Shown: positions 19,409 to 28,662 of the stretch, piece after piece | How positions within the stretch are numbered: position 1 is the first letter of the stretch | Layout: every line of letters begins with the position of its first letter | Source of the DNA: Shewanella kaireitica | GTDB taxonomy: Bacteria > Pseudomonadota > Gammaproteobacteria > Enterobacterales > Shewanellaceae | Direction of reading: 5' to 3' | Assembly (NCBI RefSeq): GCF_023284045.1 | Contig: NZ_JAKIKQ010000002.1 | Location: forward strand, 186,001 to 250,000 | Length of the DNA stretch: 64,000 bases | Position numbers and translations under genes: made by a program | The notes under the pieces: model-generated | What the model was told of the DNA's origin: nothing | Databases searched by the model: none | Seen by the model: only the letters and a program-made list of their open reading frames with translations

Positions 19409-19933
19409 ATGACTCAGTCAACAATCCGAATAAACAAATTACTTATCAAGTTACTGAAAAGTAAAAGTCTGACTCAATTTTCTGCAATTGAGCTAAAAAA
19501 AATGTATGTAGAAGAGCTACCTGACACAAAAAACAAAGATGCTAGCCAATTAGTGCATAGAACATTGAACAAACTATGTAACGCTAACTTCATTCAAAAA
19601 AAAATTGATGGCAAAAAGGTATTATTTATCAAAACTCCCATGTTTGATGAAAGCCGCCTCTATGCAAGTATGCCACGCAAACAAGTCTCAAAAGAGCCTA
19701 TTGTTAACGACAACGCTCCTAAGTTACAAAAACTTAAAACTACGCTTAACCAATACCAAATTGATCTGCTGGGCCATATTGGTGAAGCAGAAGAGTTCAA
19801 ACGGCTATTCAATGAATTCCCTGAAACGAAAACGAGCTTATATTCCCGCTATATGCATGCGCGCAACCAAAGCTCATCAATGGTTGGTAAAATTAAAGCC
19901 GTAGAAGCCTGTATCAACACGCTAGAGAGTTAA
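19409..19933 (+). CDS. Uncharacterised 174-aa protein encoded before the helicase
   Basis: ATG 19409 is preferred over an in-frame TTG at 19397, but neither has a clear ribosome binding site. The first 85 residues look like a winged-helix domain (KSLTQFSAIELKKMYVEELP, then VHRTLNKLCNANFIQKKIDG, a typical strand-turn wing). The rest is basic and helical. It precedes the helicase gene by four bases and is expressed with it, next to tnsC. It may be a DNA-binding partner of the helicase; no family was recognised. Confidence 0.7.
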   Translation: MTQSTIRINKLLIKLLKSKSLTQFSAIELKKMYVEELPDTKNKDASQLVHRTLNKLCNANFIQKKIDGKKVLFIKTPMFDESRLYASMPRKQVSKEPIVNDNAPKLQKLKTTLNQYQIDLLGHIGEAEEFKRLFNEFPETKTSLYSRYMHARNQSSSMVGKIKAVEACINTLES

Positions 19934-19937
19934 TATC

Positions 19938-21332
19938 GTGAAGTTAAGACAATGGCAGCACGATTGCGTTAAAAAGGCACTAGTATCCTACCAAACACAA
20001 AACCACTTTATGTGCTTGGCCACTCCAGGAGCGGGCAAGACTGTAATGGCAGCCGAGTTGGCGGCTAGATTAATTACTATGGGGAAAGTTGATTTTGTTT
20101 TATGTTTCTCACCATCCTCCGAAGTAAACGAAAGTATAAGAGCCAGCTTCTCACGACGACTACTCAAGCGTTTCGATGGATTAATGGGAGCTATCGGAGG
20201 TGTTTATACTTATCAGTCCATGTCCTCATTAACGCCTGAATTTTGGCAACTTCTTCATAGTCACAATGTCTTTGTCATTATGGATGAAGTGCATCACTTA
20301 AAAGGCACTGAACTCTGTAATGCCAACGCCTGGGGTGAGGAGGTACTACTCAACATTCAAAACCGAGCTTGCTATACATTGGCTTTATCTGGCACTCCAT
20401 GGCGGTCTGATGCTGCACCTATAGTACTTTCCAGATTTACTGAACCCGATAACACCATACATTGTGATTTTGTCTATGGTCTAAAACAAGCTGTAGCCGA
20501 TGACGTATGTCGTAAACCCAATATCGCGCTCATTGATAATGACAAAATAAGATTAGATGATGATCTAGAGTCAGAAACGTTTTCATCTATTGCTGAGTTA
20601 TTAAAAGGGTCTGGATTCAGCTATAAGGCATTAATTAATAATCAACAGGTGATGCATTACATGCTGAGCCAAGGTATTAAAAAACTAGAACAAATACGGC
20701 AAGAAAATCCCTTAGCTGGCGGGCTGATTGTTGCTTCGTCAATCAAACATGCCAAACAGCTGTACCAAATTCTTGTTGCTGATTTTAATCAAACAGCCTG
20801 TCTAGTAACTTCTAAGTTGAAGCATCCTTCACACACTATTGAAGCCTTTAGACAGAACGATACTCAATGGATAGTGAGTGTTGGTATGATCTCAGAAGGG
20901 ACAGATATTCCACGGCTGCAGGTATGTTGTCACCTAAGTAGCATCAAAACCGAAATGCATTATCGCCAAGTATTAGGCCGTATATTAAGAATCACTTCCA
21001 CAGCGGTTCAACAAGCTTGGTTATTTACCTTAGCTGAAGCTAGCCTTACTGAGTTTGCTTATAGGATCGATCAAGATTTACCGGAAAACTCAGTGATTGT
21101 TGAACAAACTGAGTCGAAAGAATTAAATTTGGCACTATCGAATAACTCAAGTTCAACCGAACTTAATCATGACAATAGCACTAACCTGCAAATCTCAGGT
21201 TTATCGCTATTAACCAAATTCAACATGCAACAACAAACTCAAACATCTGTTATTGAACAAGAAAACAACTACAACCTGGCCTTACTAGGCGGATATAAAG
21301 AGCAAATTGTAAGAATATTTGATACTCATTAA
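19938..21332 (+). CDS. Superfamily 2 DEAD/DEAH-type helicase adjacent to tnsC
   Basis: 464 aa, GTG start. Walker A is TPGAGKT (residues 29-35), motif II is DEVH (about residue 116), motif III is SGTPW, and the motif VI region reads HYRQVLGRILRIT (about 340). The length is close to a minimal two-lobe SF2 helicase with a poorly conserved Ser/Asn-rich tail. The gene converges on tnsC with only two bases between stops. Its position inside the transposition module rather than in the cargo suggests an accessory or target-selection role. A separate two-gene defence unit is equally possible. Confidence 0.85.
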   Translation: MKLRQWQHDCVKKALVSYQTQNHFMCLATPGAGKTVMAAELAARLITMGKVDFVLCFSPSSEVNESIRASFSRRLLKRFDGLMGAIGGVYTYQSMSSLTPEFWQLLHSHNVFVIMDEVHHLKGTELCNANAWGEEVLLNIQNRACYTLALSGTPWRSDAAPIVLSRFTEPDNTIHCDFVYGLKQAVADDVCRKPNIALIDNDKIRLDDDLESETFSSIAELLKGSGFSYKALINNQQVMHYMLSQGIKKLEQIRQENPLAGGLIVASSIKHAKQLYQILVADFNQTACLVTSKLKHPSHTIEAFRQNDTQWIVSVGMISEGTDIPRLQVCCHLSSIKTEMHYRQVLGRILRITSTAVQQAWLFTLAEASLTEFAYRIDQDLPENSVIVEQTESKELNLALSNNSSSTELNHDNSTNLQISGLSLLTKFNMQQQTQTSVIEQENNYNLALLGGYKEQIVRIFDTH

Positions 21333-21334
21333 CA

Positions 21335-22327
21335 TTAATAAATGTATTCAAACACCCTATCAATAATTTCATCTTTCTCTTCTAGAGCATTTGGGTTATA
21401 CCTTGAAGGGATTGATAGCACTGGAATAGGAATTTCCTTAAACTTTATAGTAAATGGGTTTGAACTTAAGTGTTCACAACCTAGTTTCTCAAAAGTTTCA
21501 GCAAGTATTTTTCTACTTATAGTAGGTTCTTCATTCAGAAGCGCCATTTTACAAGCTTCATATAGAAAAACCATGAGTTGCCTAAACTCCCCTCGACAAA
21601 CAGCAAAGAGTGCACGAGTTAATTCTTTGCTATGCAAAACCGGACGCGTATCAAATGACATTCTTTTTGAAAAGCCAACCAAAAGCAATCTAAAGTGTTC
21701 ACGATCTTCTTTACGTATATAACTAAAATATTCCAAGTGCTTCCTACGCCGAAGTCTAGACCCCCATTCAGAATCATTAATTATATCTTTCATCCAAGGC
21801 ATTCCTACTAATACAATCGGTATATTTGCTTCTTCACTAATAAATTTTAGTGCACTCGTAATTATCTGGATCTCTTGGTAACTTTTAAACTTAATTAAAT
21901 CATGAAATTCATTAATGATAAGTAATTCAACATTAGCTGCTGTTAAATTTCGCACCACTTTTTTGGTCAAGTCGGTTTTCATCCCACGTTTTTTTTGGTG
22001 ACATCCAAAAGTATCTAAATCTGACAATATTTGTACTAAAGTATTTTCTAACCCCTTATTACTCGAAATATTTGTAATGAGCACAGGAACATCTGAATGC
22101 CTAAAGCTACTATTAGCATTCACCCTTCGCCGATACTCTTGGATCAAACGTGTTTTACCTGACCCTGTTTCACCAGTAAGCATCATACATTGAGGATCTG
22201 ATTGATAATCTCTATTGAATCTTAGATCATCAAAATCTTCAAAAGTTTCTGACACTATTGGTAATTCAATAAAGCAAAGCCCAAACTCTTTAAGTGCAGT
22301 GTCCTGTTGAAGCGTCAATCTAGTCAT
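21335..22327 (-). CDS. tnsC: Tn7-like transposition regulator TnsC (AAA+ ATPase)
   Basis: 330 aa from the ATG that overlaps the tnsB stop (ATGA at 22324-22327). Walker A is GETGSGKT (residues 52-59). The Walker B region reads LLIINEFHDL (135-144), where most relatives have D instead of the first N. The sensor region VLVGMPW follows. TnsC/TniB proteins form ATP-dependent filaments that connect the target selector to TnsA-TnsB. The gene is last in the tnsABC operon. No TniQ/TnsD gene follows it here. Confidence 0.92.
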   Translation of the reverse strand: MTRLTLQQDTALKEFGLCFIELPIVSETFEDFDDLRFNRDYQSDPQCMMLTGETGSGKTRLIQEYRRRVNANSSFRHSDVPVLITNISSNKGLENTLVQILSDLDTFGCHQKKRGMKTDLTKKVVRNLTAANVELLIINEFHDLIKFKSYQEIQIITSALKFISEEANIPIVLVGMPWMKDIINDSEWGSRLRRRKHLEYFSYIRKEDREHFRLLLVGFSKRMSFDTRPVLHSKELTRALFAVCRGEFRQLMVFLYEACKMALLNEEPTISRKILAETFEKLGCEHLSSNPFTIKFKEIPIPVLSIPSRYNPNALEEKDEIIDRVFEYIY

Positions 22328-24171
22328 CAATATCCTTCCAAATCCATATCCCAATCATCATCTTCCATTTCTGCCTCTACTTGATTGCAGCTAATTGACT
22401 TCTGCGGTTCACTTTCTGGGAGGGCTATTGTGGATTTACCTGTTGAGCTAATATCAGCTAATTGAGCTTTCTTCTTAACTCCAGAGAGCTTGGCTTTAAT
22501 TTTAGATTCATTAAAGAGTTCTTGCTCTTGCTGTACTCGAGCATGGATTGCCATTCGGGCTTTAGCTAAACCTAGATTGTTCTTACTCTCGCGTATTGTT
22601 TCACGATTAATTTTCTTAATTACTTTATGTTCGTGAAGGCTCAAACCATTGGCATACCCAGTAGTATCAGTACAAGGTACTTTGAGGTAGCCCCCTAACT
22701 CCTCTAGGTAAACATGGATACTGGAGAGATCATCAGGGTCTATCTTAATCAGTTTTTTTATAGAGTCTTTAGTTTGCGGATAGTGCTTACGATAATCAGC
22801 CAATGCCGTTGAGTCATACATCAACTCTTCATATTTAAAACCATTTCGAGTTAACGTTCTTTCATCAGTGATCCCCATCAGCACATTGAAACGCTCTTCA
22901 TCTTCCACTTCCATCTGTAACGGTGGATATATATCGAAACCATGCTGCCACTGCTTTATTGGAATACGCGTGTCACGAGAGTCTGAATCTTGATGGTAAA
23001 TATCAACAATCCAACGATGAAACTCCTCGACAAATACTGAAAAACGCATAATGGCGTCTTTTTCAGGTTTGTAGTCCTCTTTTTCTAGAATATTTGAGAA
23101 CGTTTTCCCAGGTAGTTCAGTTAAAAAATATTGGTTAATCATGCCAAAGAAACGCTCAACAAACGGCTTTAACCATGGCTTACGAACCGGGTTATATTGA
23201 ATATTTATGCCAGCCTCTTTACAAGCATGGTCTAAACTCTTTGACCAAAACTCAGCTCCATTATCAACAACCAAGGTTTCAAATTTTCCATAACAAGGCC
23301 AATCGTTTTGAAGCTCTATTCCGATATTACCCAGCGTTTTAGGCTTTATGGCATGCACAATTGCTTTAGCCGCTGAAACATAAGATGGAGCTTTATAGCT
23401 CAAATGAAAACCTAAAACACAATTACTAAAGACGTCAACGATTAAAGTCAGGTAAGGCCTTCCGAGGGGAATAAGTAATTCATCGTCGAGAAGAATTAAA
23501 TCGAGTGGCGTATGATCTATTTCAACTCGCTCTAAAATCCGAGTGGGCGGTATATGAGAAGAGCAATAGGCGAACCATTGATCAGCTTTGAACTTACCAT
23601 GCCTAGCGACAGCTATTGGGTAAGGTGGTAGTGACTTTATTCTCTGATTGAAGGCTGTATAGGAAATAATAGGTATCTTCCCATCGACAATTGTTTCATT
23701 CTCAATGGTGATGGCATCTTTATAGTACTGGTAGGCAGTTGTCACTTTCGGTCTTTTGGCATCTAGAAAACGAGATAATGCTCGCTCAAAAAATACCTCG
23801 TCGCCTTCCACTCGTTTCTTTCGGTTGCCCATTTTATGGCGCTTAACAACCAAAGAAGCTAAATCACCATTACTATCGATATAACTCTTACGCCAACGAA
23901 CTACCGTTCGCCAGTTGGGACGTTTATCTACATTATCGACAAACAACTTATCGAGGATTGGGTTTAGTTTGTTTTGCGTCCAGCCACCTGAGTTTTCCTG
24001 CTCGATAAAACTAATTAGTTTGTATTTATCGAGCGCTTTTTCTTTAAGGAAGTCAGGGAAAGTATCAAGATCACGCTTAACTAACACTGAATCTTCTAAC
24101 TTGACGTATTGAGCTGGAGCATCAGGCTTTTTGGCAGACGTAGACTCTGTGAATTCATCTTCAAAGTCCAT
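22327..24171 (-). CDS. tnsB: Tn7-like DDE transposase TnsB
   Basis: 614 aa from the ATG overlapping the tnsA stop (TAATG). It has an N-terminal HTH region (about residues 40-100), then an integrase core with D219 (EIDHTPLD), D303 (VVDNGAEF) and E339 (PFVERFFG), a D-35-E spacing typical of the rve fold. It also has a Mu-type C-terminal barrel and an acidic tail (EMEDDDWDMDLEG) that may contact TnsC. It cuts the 3' ends and joins them to the target, and it should bind the repeats at 24862-25004. Confidence 0.95.
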   Translation of the reverse strand: MDFEDEFTESTSAKKPDAPAQYVKLEDSVLVKRDLDTFPDFLKEKALDKYKLISFIEQENSGGWTQNKLNPILDKLFVDNVDKRPNWRTVVRWRKSYIDSNGDLASLVVKRHKMGNRKKRVEGDEVFFERALSRFLDAKRPKVTTAYQYYKDAITIENETIVDGKIPIISYTAFNQRIKSLPPYPIAVARHGKFKADQWFAYCSSHIPPTRILERVEIDHTPLDLILLDDELLIPLGRPYLTLIVDVFSNCVLGFHLSYKAPSYVSAAKAIVHAIKPKTLGNIGIELQNDWPCYGKFETLVVDNGAEFWSKSLDHACKEAGINIQYNPVRKPWLKPFVERFFGMINQYFLTELPGKTFSNILEKEDYKPEKDAIMRFSVFVEEFHRWIVDIYHQDSDSRDTRIPIKQWQHGFDIYPPLQMEVEDEERFNVLMGITDERTLTRNGFKYEELMYDSTALADYRKHYPQTKDSIKKLIKIDPDDLSSIHVYLEELGGYLKVPCTDTTGYANGLSLHEHKVIKKINRETIRESKNNLGLAKARMAIHARVQQEQELFNESKIKAKLSGVKKKAQLADISSTGKSTIALPESEPQKSISCNQVEAEMEDDDWDMDLEGY

Positions 24172-24800
24172 TATGCATGACACCAAACAGATGGATTGCA
24201 AGTTAGGTCATCTTGACTTAGATCAGCCTCTAATAAGCCTTTATTTATTAGCGAATAGAGAAACGAGCGAGTTTCACCGACTGAAAGCGCATATTCATCG
24301 GCAACATCATCCAGCTGGATTTTTCCTGAATTTTGAATCAACTGTAGCAATTCACGCTGAATATCACTCACAACATAGATGCCAGAATATCGGTGCAATA
24401 ATTTGAGATTATTTAAGATTGGGTTTACACGAATTTGCTTATCTGTAACAAGTATAAGCTCAGTGCCGAGTGCCTGAGCAGCCTCTTTCTTAGCGACAAA
24501 CTTTGCTTTAAAAATAGGGTCGAATGTCTTGCTATAAGGTTTATATTCATGAAACTTTGTCGTCCCATCAATGTAGTGAAGTAACGCGTCCGGCGTATAA
24601 GGTAATCTTTTACCCTCAAAACAGTAATAAAACCCTTTGGGTTGGCTGCCAAAAGTCTCGATTGTCTCATTATATTCATGGTGGAAACATGCATCGAACT
24701 CCAATGTGCTCTCACACATTATCGTTTCGCTCACTTTTGCACTCGCGAATTTAAAGACGTTTTTATTGGGCGAAGGCTTACGTAAATTTCGAATATACAT
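24171..24800 (-). CDS. tnsA: Tn7-like endonuclease TnsA
   Basis: 209 aa from ATG 24800 (an in-frame TTG lies two codons upstream). The restriction-endonuclease-like N-terminal half has E34 (STLEF), D71 (YTPDALLHY) and E85-Y-K87 (HEYKP), matching the TnsA catalytic order. The C-terminal half is a winged-helix domain (about residues 140-200). TnsA cuts the 5' ends so that the element moves by cut-and-paste. It is first in the operon, about 210 bp from the transposon tip. Confidence 0.94.
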   Translation of the reverse strand: MYIRNLRKPSPNKNVFKFASAKVSETIMCESTLEFDACFHHEYNETIETFGSQPKGFYYCFEGKRLPYTPDALLHYIDGTTKFHEYKPYSKTFDPIFKAKFVAKKEAAQALGTELILVTDKQIRVNPILNNLKLLHRYSGIYVVSDIQRELLQLIQNSGKIQLDDVADEYALSVGETRSFLYSLINKGLLEADLSQDDLTCNPSVWCHA

Positions 24801-24861
24801 GCGCAAAACTCGAGCAACTTAAGTACACTTAGTGTACAGTTGCTCGATATTTTGTCAAATT

Positions 24862-25012
24862 TGTCAGGGTATGCTTTAATTTAAAGCCTAAACAATTGAT
24901 TTATATGAAGTTGAATTATGTAGTTAAAATACAAAACATCATTTTATGTCAAACTATGCTTTAAATTTGTCAGACTATGGTTATCTTATGTCAATGTATG
25001 CTTTCAGCGACA
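24862..25012 (+). repeat. Transposon end with four TnsB-type binding repeats
   Basis: Four copies of TGTCAnnnTATGCTTT (third copy TATGGTTA) start at 24862, 24947, 24968 and 24989. The three outer copies are exactly 21 bp apart, and the innermost is 85 bp further in. The last copy ends 8 bp before the tip, whose outermost bases on the minus strand are TGTCGCTG. This matches Tn7 end design (tip plus roughly 22-bp TnsB sites), so the array is probably bound by the tnsB product. Confidence 0.85.
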
Positions 25013-25021
25013 GGAAGAAAT

Positions 25022-25663
25022 TTAGTAGTCGAAGCCGGGCTGGGCTTTTATACCAGCCTCAAACGCATGCTTTATCGGCTGCACTTCACTCACAGTATCG
25101 GCTATTTCGACAATCGCTCGATGACACGCTCGCCCAGTTACAATCACATGCTGCATCTTAGGACGGTTTTCTAACGCCTTAATCACACGCTCCACATCTA
25201 GGTAATGGTAGCTCACCATGTAAGTTAGCTCGTCTAACATGACCAAATCTAAGCTCTCATCTTGCAGTAGCTTCTCGGCAGCATCCCAAGCTTTTACTGC
25301 TGCTGCAGTATCTTTTTCGCGGTCTTGGGTTTCCCAAGTAAATCCTGTACCCATGACATGAAAATCGACTCCAGCGCCTTCAAGTAGCGTGCGCTCACCA
25401 CACTCCCAGTTGCCTTTAATAAACTGCACTACAGCAGCTTTTTTACCATGACCAACAGCGCGTGCTACAGTACCAAAACCCGATGTAGACTTACCTTTAC
25501 CATTACCTGTTAACACAAGAAGAATACCTTTCTCTTCTGTTGCTCTGGCAATCTTGGCATCAACGCCTTCTTTGACTCGTTGTTGGCGCGCTTTATGGCG
25601 CTCAGCTTTTACTGCTTCTGCTGATTTGCTCTCGCCATTGTCAGCTTGCTTTGAATCACTCAT
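25022..25663 (-). CDS. cobO: Cob(I)yrinic acid a,c-diamide adenosyltransferase
   Basis: 213 aa. Transfers the adenosyl group of ATP to the cobalt of corrinoids. The P-loop is GNGKGKST (about residue 53). Conserved parts include VVQFIKGNWECGER, DLVMLDELTYM and VIVTGRAC, followed by the C-terminal KAQPGFDY seen in the BtuR/CobO family. It is the last gene of the cobalamin block. The transposon tip lies 9 bp past its stop, so the gene is intact and its 3' end is the likely recognition target for insertion. Confidence 0.95.
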   Translation of the reverse strand: MSDSKQADNGESKSAEAVKAERHKARQQRVKEGVDAKIARATEEKGILLVLTGNGKGKSTSGFGTVARAVGHGKKAAVVQFIKGNWECGERTLLEGAGVDFHVMGTGFTWETQDREKDTAAAVKAWDAAEKLLQDESLDLVMLDELTYMVSYHYLDVERVIKALENRPKMQHVIVTGRACHRAIVEIADTVSEVQPIKHAFEAGIKAQPGFDY

Positions 25664-25713
25664 TACATATCCTTGTGCGTAGGGTTATTTGTGCATTTAT
25701 ATTCGCACATCAT

Positions 25714-27324
25714 TTAAATCGATTTTTTCCATATATCAGTTAACGTGTCGACATCTAAGTGCAGCTCAAGCACGTCAGCTAAGCGGTCCAACTGTTGCTC
25801 TCGAATTTGGTCGACATCAATACTATTAGCATCTTGCATTCCCGCCCATTGCAGCAACAATTGGCAGGCCTGCGGTGAGTCAAATAGGCCATGCATGTAA
25901 GTACCAAAAATTTGATTATCAGCAGATAACATACCTTCACTCTGCCAACGCTTTACCGCTGTAGACTCATTTTGCAGGTTCTCTTTGGTGCGTCGTGTTA
26001 GGGTTAATGGCTGTTCCAATTTCATCAGCGAGTTAGAGCGGCCACAATGAATTTCATAACCTTTAACCTCAGTTTGTTTCCCTAGCAGCGACAGTACGCC
26101 CTCGACTTGCAACAACACCTTGTCGCTGGTAAGTTCCGTGACCACAGGCAATAAACCTAAGCCTTCACTGCTTCCGGCGTTATCTTCAATACCTTCGGGA
26201 TCATCAATCAGGTGCCCAAGCATTTGATAACCGCCGCAGATCCCAAGTACCTTACCGCCATAGCGCAGATGCTTTTCGATCTCTTTATCCCAGCCTTGCT
26301 CACGAATAAAATCCAGATCGGCGCGAACATTTTTACTACCAGGGATAATAATCAAATCCGCTGGCGGCAAACTAGAATGACTCTGTTGGCCTGTGCCTTG
26401 CGCATGCTTCTGGGATTGAGTTTGCAATGACACATAATCAAATTCGATTTGAGGATTGAGCCTTAGTGGGTCAAAGTCTGTATGGTTACTAATACGAGGT
26501 AATACCAACACCAGCACCTTAAGTTTAGTGTTAGTCGATTTATCTGGCGCAGCGATCAGGGCATCTTCAGCATCCAAATGCAGGTCATGTAGATAGGGCA
26601 ATACCGCTAATACTGGCTTTTGGGTATAGGATTCTAACCAGTCTAAACCTGACTGCAGTAAGCTGATATCGCCGCGAAAACGGTTAATCACAAAGCCCTT
26701 TACTCGTGCTTGTTCTGACTCGCTTAATAGTGCCAACGTACCGACTAAGTGCGCGAAGACACCGCCTTTGTCGATATCAGCAATAATGATAACGGGGCAG
26801 TCGACCTCTTCAGCAAAGCCCATGTTGGCAATATCTCCCTCTCGCAGGTTGACCTCTGCAGGGCTACCAGCACCTTCAACAAACAGCATTTGATATTCAT
26901 CGCTCAAACGCTTGAATGACTCTTTAACTGCAGCCATCGCTTTAACGCGATAACCTTGAGCATTTTTACCAAAGTAATCTTCAGCTTCCATTTTCATCAA
27001 CGCTTTACCGTGGACGATAACTTGCGAGCCAGTATCTGAACTAGGCTTTAATAAAATGGGGTTAAAGTCGATTTGCGGTTCAAGATAACAAGCCACGGCT
27101 TGCAAAGCTTGGGCGCGACCAATTTCGCCACCATCAATAGTGACCGCGCTATTAAGCGCCATGTTCTGCGGTTTAAAAGGAGCGACTTTATAACCTTGGC
27201 GAACAAACAAGCGGCACAAACCAGCAACCAAGGTACTTTTACCAGCATCCGAGGTTGTACCTTGTACCATCAACACCTTAGCGGGCTTTCTATGATTTTT
27301 GTTTTTGCTTTCTAAAGTCGACAA
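25714..27324 (-). CDS. cobQ: Cobyric acid synthase (glutamine-hydrolysing)
   Basis: 536 aa, TTG start with AGGAGA (27331-27336) seven bases upstream. The ATP-binding half begins [20 protein letters not shown]. The middle has [11 protein letters not shown] and the DKGG motif. The C-terminal class I glutamine amidotransferase has [11 protein letters not shown] (nucleophile Cys) and the His in [10 protein letters not shown]. It amidates four side chains of adenosylcobyrinic a,c-diamide. The start lies 10 bp after the cobU stop. Confidence 0.95.
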   Translation of the reverse strand: MSTLESKNKNHRKPAKVLMVQGTTSDAGKSTLVAGLCRLFVRQGYKVAPFKPQNMALNSAVTIDGGEIGRAQALQAVACYLEPQIDFNPILLKPSSDTGSQVIVHGKALMKMEAEDYFGKNAQGYRVKAMAAVKESFKRLSDEYQMLFVEGAGSPAEVNLREGDIANMGFAEEVDCPVIIIADIDKGGVFAHLVGTLALLSESEQARVKGFVINRFRGDISLLQSGLDWLESYTQKPVLAVLPYLHDLHLDAEDALIAAPDKSTNTKLKVLVLVLPRISNHTDFDPLRLNPQIEFDYVSLQTQSQKHAQGTGQQSHSSLPPADLIIIPGSKNVRADLDFIREQGWDKEIEKHLRYGGKVLGICGGYQMLGHLIDDPEGIEDNAGSSEGLGLLPVVTELTSDKVLLQVEGVLSLLGKQTEVKGYEIHCGRSNSLMKLEQPLTLTRRTKENLQNESTAVKRWQSEGMLSADNQIFGTYMHGLFDSPQACQLLLQWAGMQDANSIDVDQIREQQLDRLADVLELHLDVDTLTDIWKKSI

Positions 27325-27334
27325 AACGATTCTC

Positions 27335-27886
27335 CTAACCTTTAAGTCTCAAAGGTAAGCCCGCTGTAACCAAAGTCACTCTGTCAGCAATTGCAGCTAT
27401 ATCTTGATGTAGCCAACCTGCTTCATCCACAAAGCGGCGACTGATCTCTCCCATTGGTACAACACCGCAGCCGACTTCATTACTGACCAAAATGATCTCG
27501 CCAGGTAACTCGGCGATGGTCTGTAAAAACTCGGCTTTTGTAACTTGCCAATTATCTGTTGCTTGCAGCAAATGGTTGGTTAACCACAAGGTTAAGCAAT
27601 CAACCAGTACTAGGCTGCTTTGCTGCACATTACGCTTTAATGCAGCGGACAGAGCGAGTGGAGATTCAATTGTGCACCAATCAATGGCTTCTTTTTGCCG
27701 TTTAGATTGATGCTGTACGATACGTGCTGCCATCTCAGTGTCTAATGCCTCTGCAGTCGCAAAGTAAAGACACTCTAACTGACGGCTTCCTTTTTTGTTT
27801 TTATTATCAGACACACGTTGCATCACTTGTGATTCAGCAAAACTACTCTTACCACTGCGCGCGCCACCAAGTACTAAATGGATCAC
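27335..27886 (-). CDS. cobU: Adenosylcobinamide kinase / guanylyltransferase
   Basis: 183 aa from GTG 27886, which overlaps the cobS stop (GTGA). The P-loop is GGARSGKS at the very start, with [11 protein letters not shown] and [11 protein letters not shown] downstream, all typical of CobU/CobP. It phosphorylates adenosylcobinamide and attaches GMP to form the substrate of CobS. An upstream TTG/ATG extension would run into cobS and is not needed. Confidence 0.95.
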   Translation of the reverse strand: MIHLVLGGARSGKSSFAESQVMQRVSDNKNKKGSRQLECLYFATAEALDTEMAARIVQHQSKRQKEAIDWCTIESPLALSAALKRNVQQSSLVLVDCLTLWLTNHLLQATDNWQVTKAEFLQTIAELPGEIILVSNEVGCGVVPMGEISRRFVDEAGWLHQDIAAIADRVTLVTAGLPLRLKG

Positions 27887-28662
27887 CAAGACGCTCCTAC
27901 AATGAGTAGTAACAAGTAACAAACGACTTCGGCAATTTGCTGAGTCGCCCCAAGCGTATCACCGGTGTAGCCGCCAATTTGTTTGTTAAACCACCGCGCT
28001 AATGCAATCCGTACAATCAATAGACCCGAGATAAGCACTAAAGCTTGCACAAATGATATTAGCAATAACGAAATTACCGCTGTAGCCAGTAAAATCGACA
28101 GTTCGTTAATACTTTGCTGCATTGCCAGCGGCTTACTTTTACTGCTGGCATCATCGGAAACATACTGCTCAGAAAAGATAAGGCTCGATGCAACTACACG
28201 GCTTAAGGTATGGCCAACAATTAGTGCGAGACTAACGCTACTGGGATCAAAAAGCGCCAACTCACTGAGCAGTTGCCATTTGAGCAATAAACACAACAGC
28301 AACGCTAACGCGCCATAACTGCCGAGGCGAGAGTCTTTCATGATGCTAAGCTTAGCTTCAACCGTCCAACCACCACCTAAACCGTCAGCAGTATCAGCCA
28401 AACCATCTTCATGAAATCCGCCAGTTAATAACACGCTAGCAATCATGGCAAAGATAATCGCAATACTTGGCGACACCCAAGGAAGCATTAAGCTATAAAC
28501 TAAAGCGCTGAGCACGCCAATAAGCGTGCCCACCAAACCAAAATAGCGGCTGGCCTGATTCAGCTTATCAGCATCGACTTCAATCCATTTGGGCATTGGG
28601 ATCCGTGTAAAGAACCCCATTGCGATAAAAAACAGATTGAGCTGTTGCCGCCAAGGTGCCAT
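27883..28662 (-). CDS. cobS: Adenosylcobinamide-GDP ribazoletransferase (cobalamin synthase)
   Basis: 259 aa integral membrane protein with about six hydrophobic segments. The conserved FTRIPMPKW and GGFHEDGLADTADGLGGGW (metal-binding Asp residues) mark the CobS family, as does the C-terminal GGYTGDTLGATQQ. It joins adenosylcobinamide-GDP with alpha-ribazole to finish cobalamin. The start overlaps the cobT stop (TAATG). Confidence 0.95.
   Translation of the reverse strand: MAPWRQQLNLFFIAMGFFTRIPMPKWIEVDADKLNQASRYFGLVGTLIGVLSALVYSLMLPWVSPSIAIIFAMIASVLLTGGFHEDGLADTADGLGGGWTVEAKLSIMKDSRLGSYGALALLLCLLLKWQLLSELALFDPSSVSLALIVGHTLSRVVASSLIFSEQYVSDDASSKSKPLAMQQSINELSILLATAVISLLLISFVQALVLISGLLIVRIALARWFNKQIGGYTGDTLGATQQIAEVVCYLLLLIVGASW

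Larger units (their letters stand above)
1..25012. mobile_element. Tn7-like transposon, tnsA-side portion (other end outside window)
   Basis: The right boundary is read from the sequence. A terminal TGTCGCTG (minus strand, 25012 to 25005) is followed inward by four repeats of the form TGTCAnnnTATGCTTT (plus-strand reading), then by tnsA, tnsB and tnsC. In Tn7 the end has the same plan: an 8-bp tip starting TGT, then 22-bp TnsB sites. The tip stops 9 bp after the cobO stop codon. The five bases beyond it (GGAAG) would be the target duplication, which cannot be confirmed because no matching left end was found. Cargo visible here is a type I restriction system, a sacsin/SNF2 pair and regulators. 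The left limit given is only the window edge. Confidence 0.82.
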
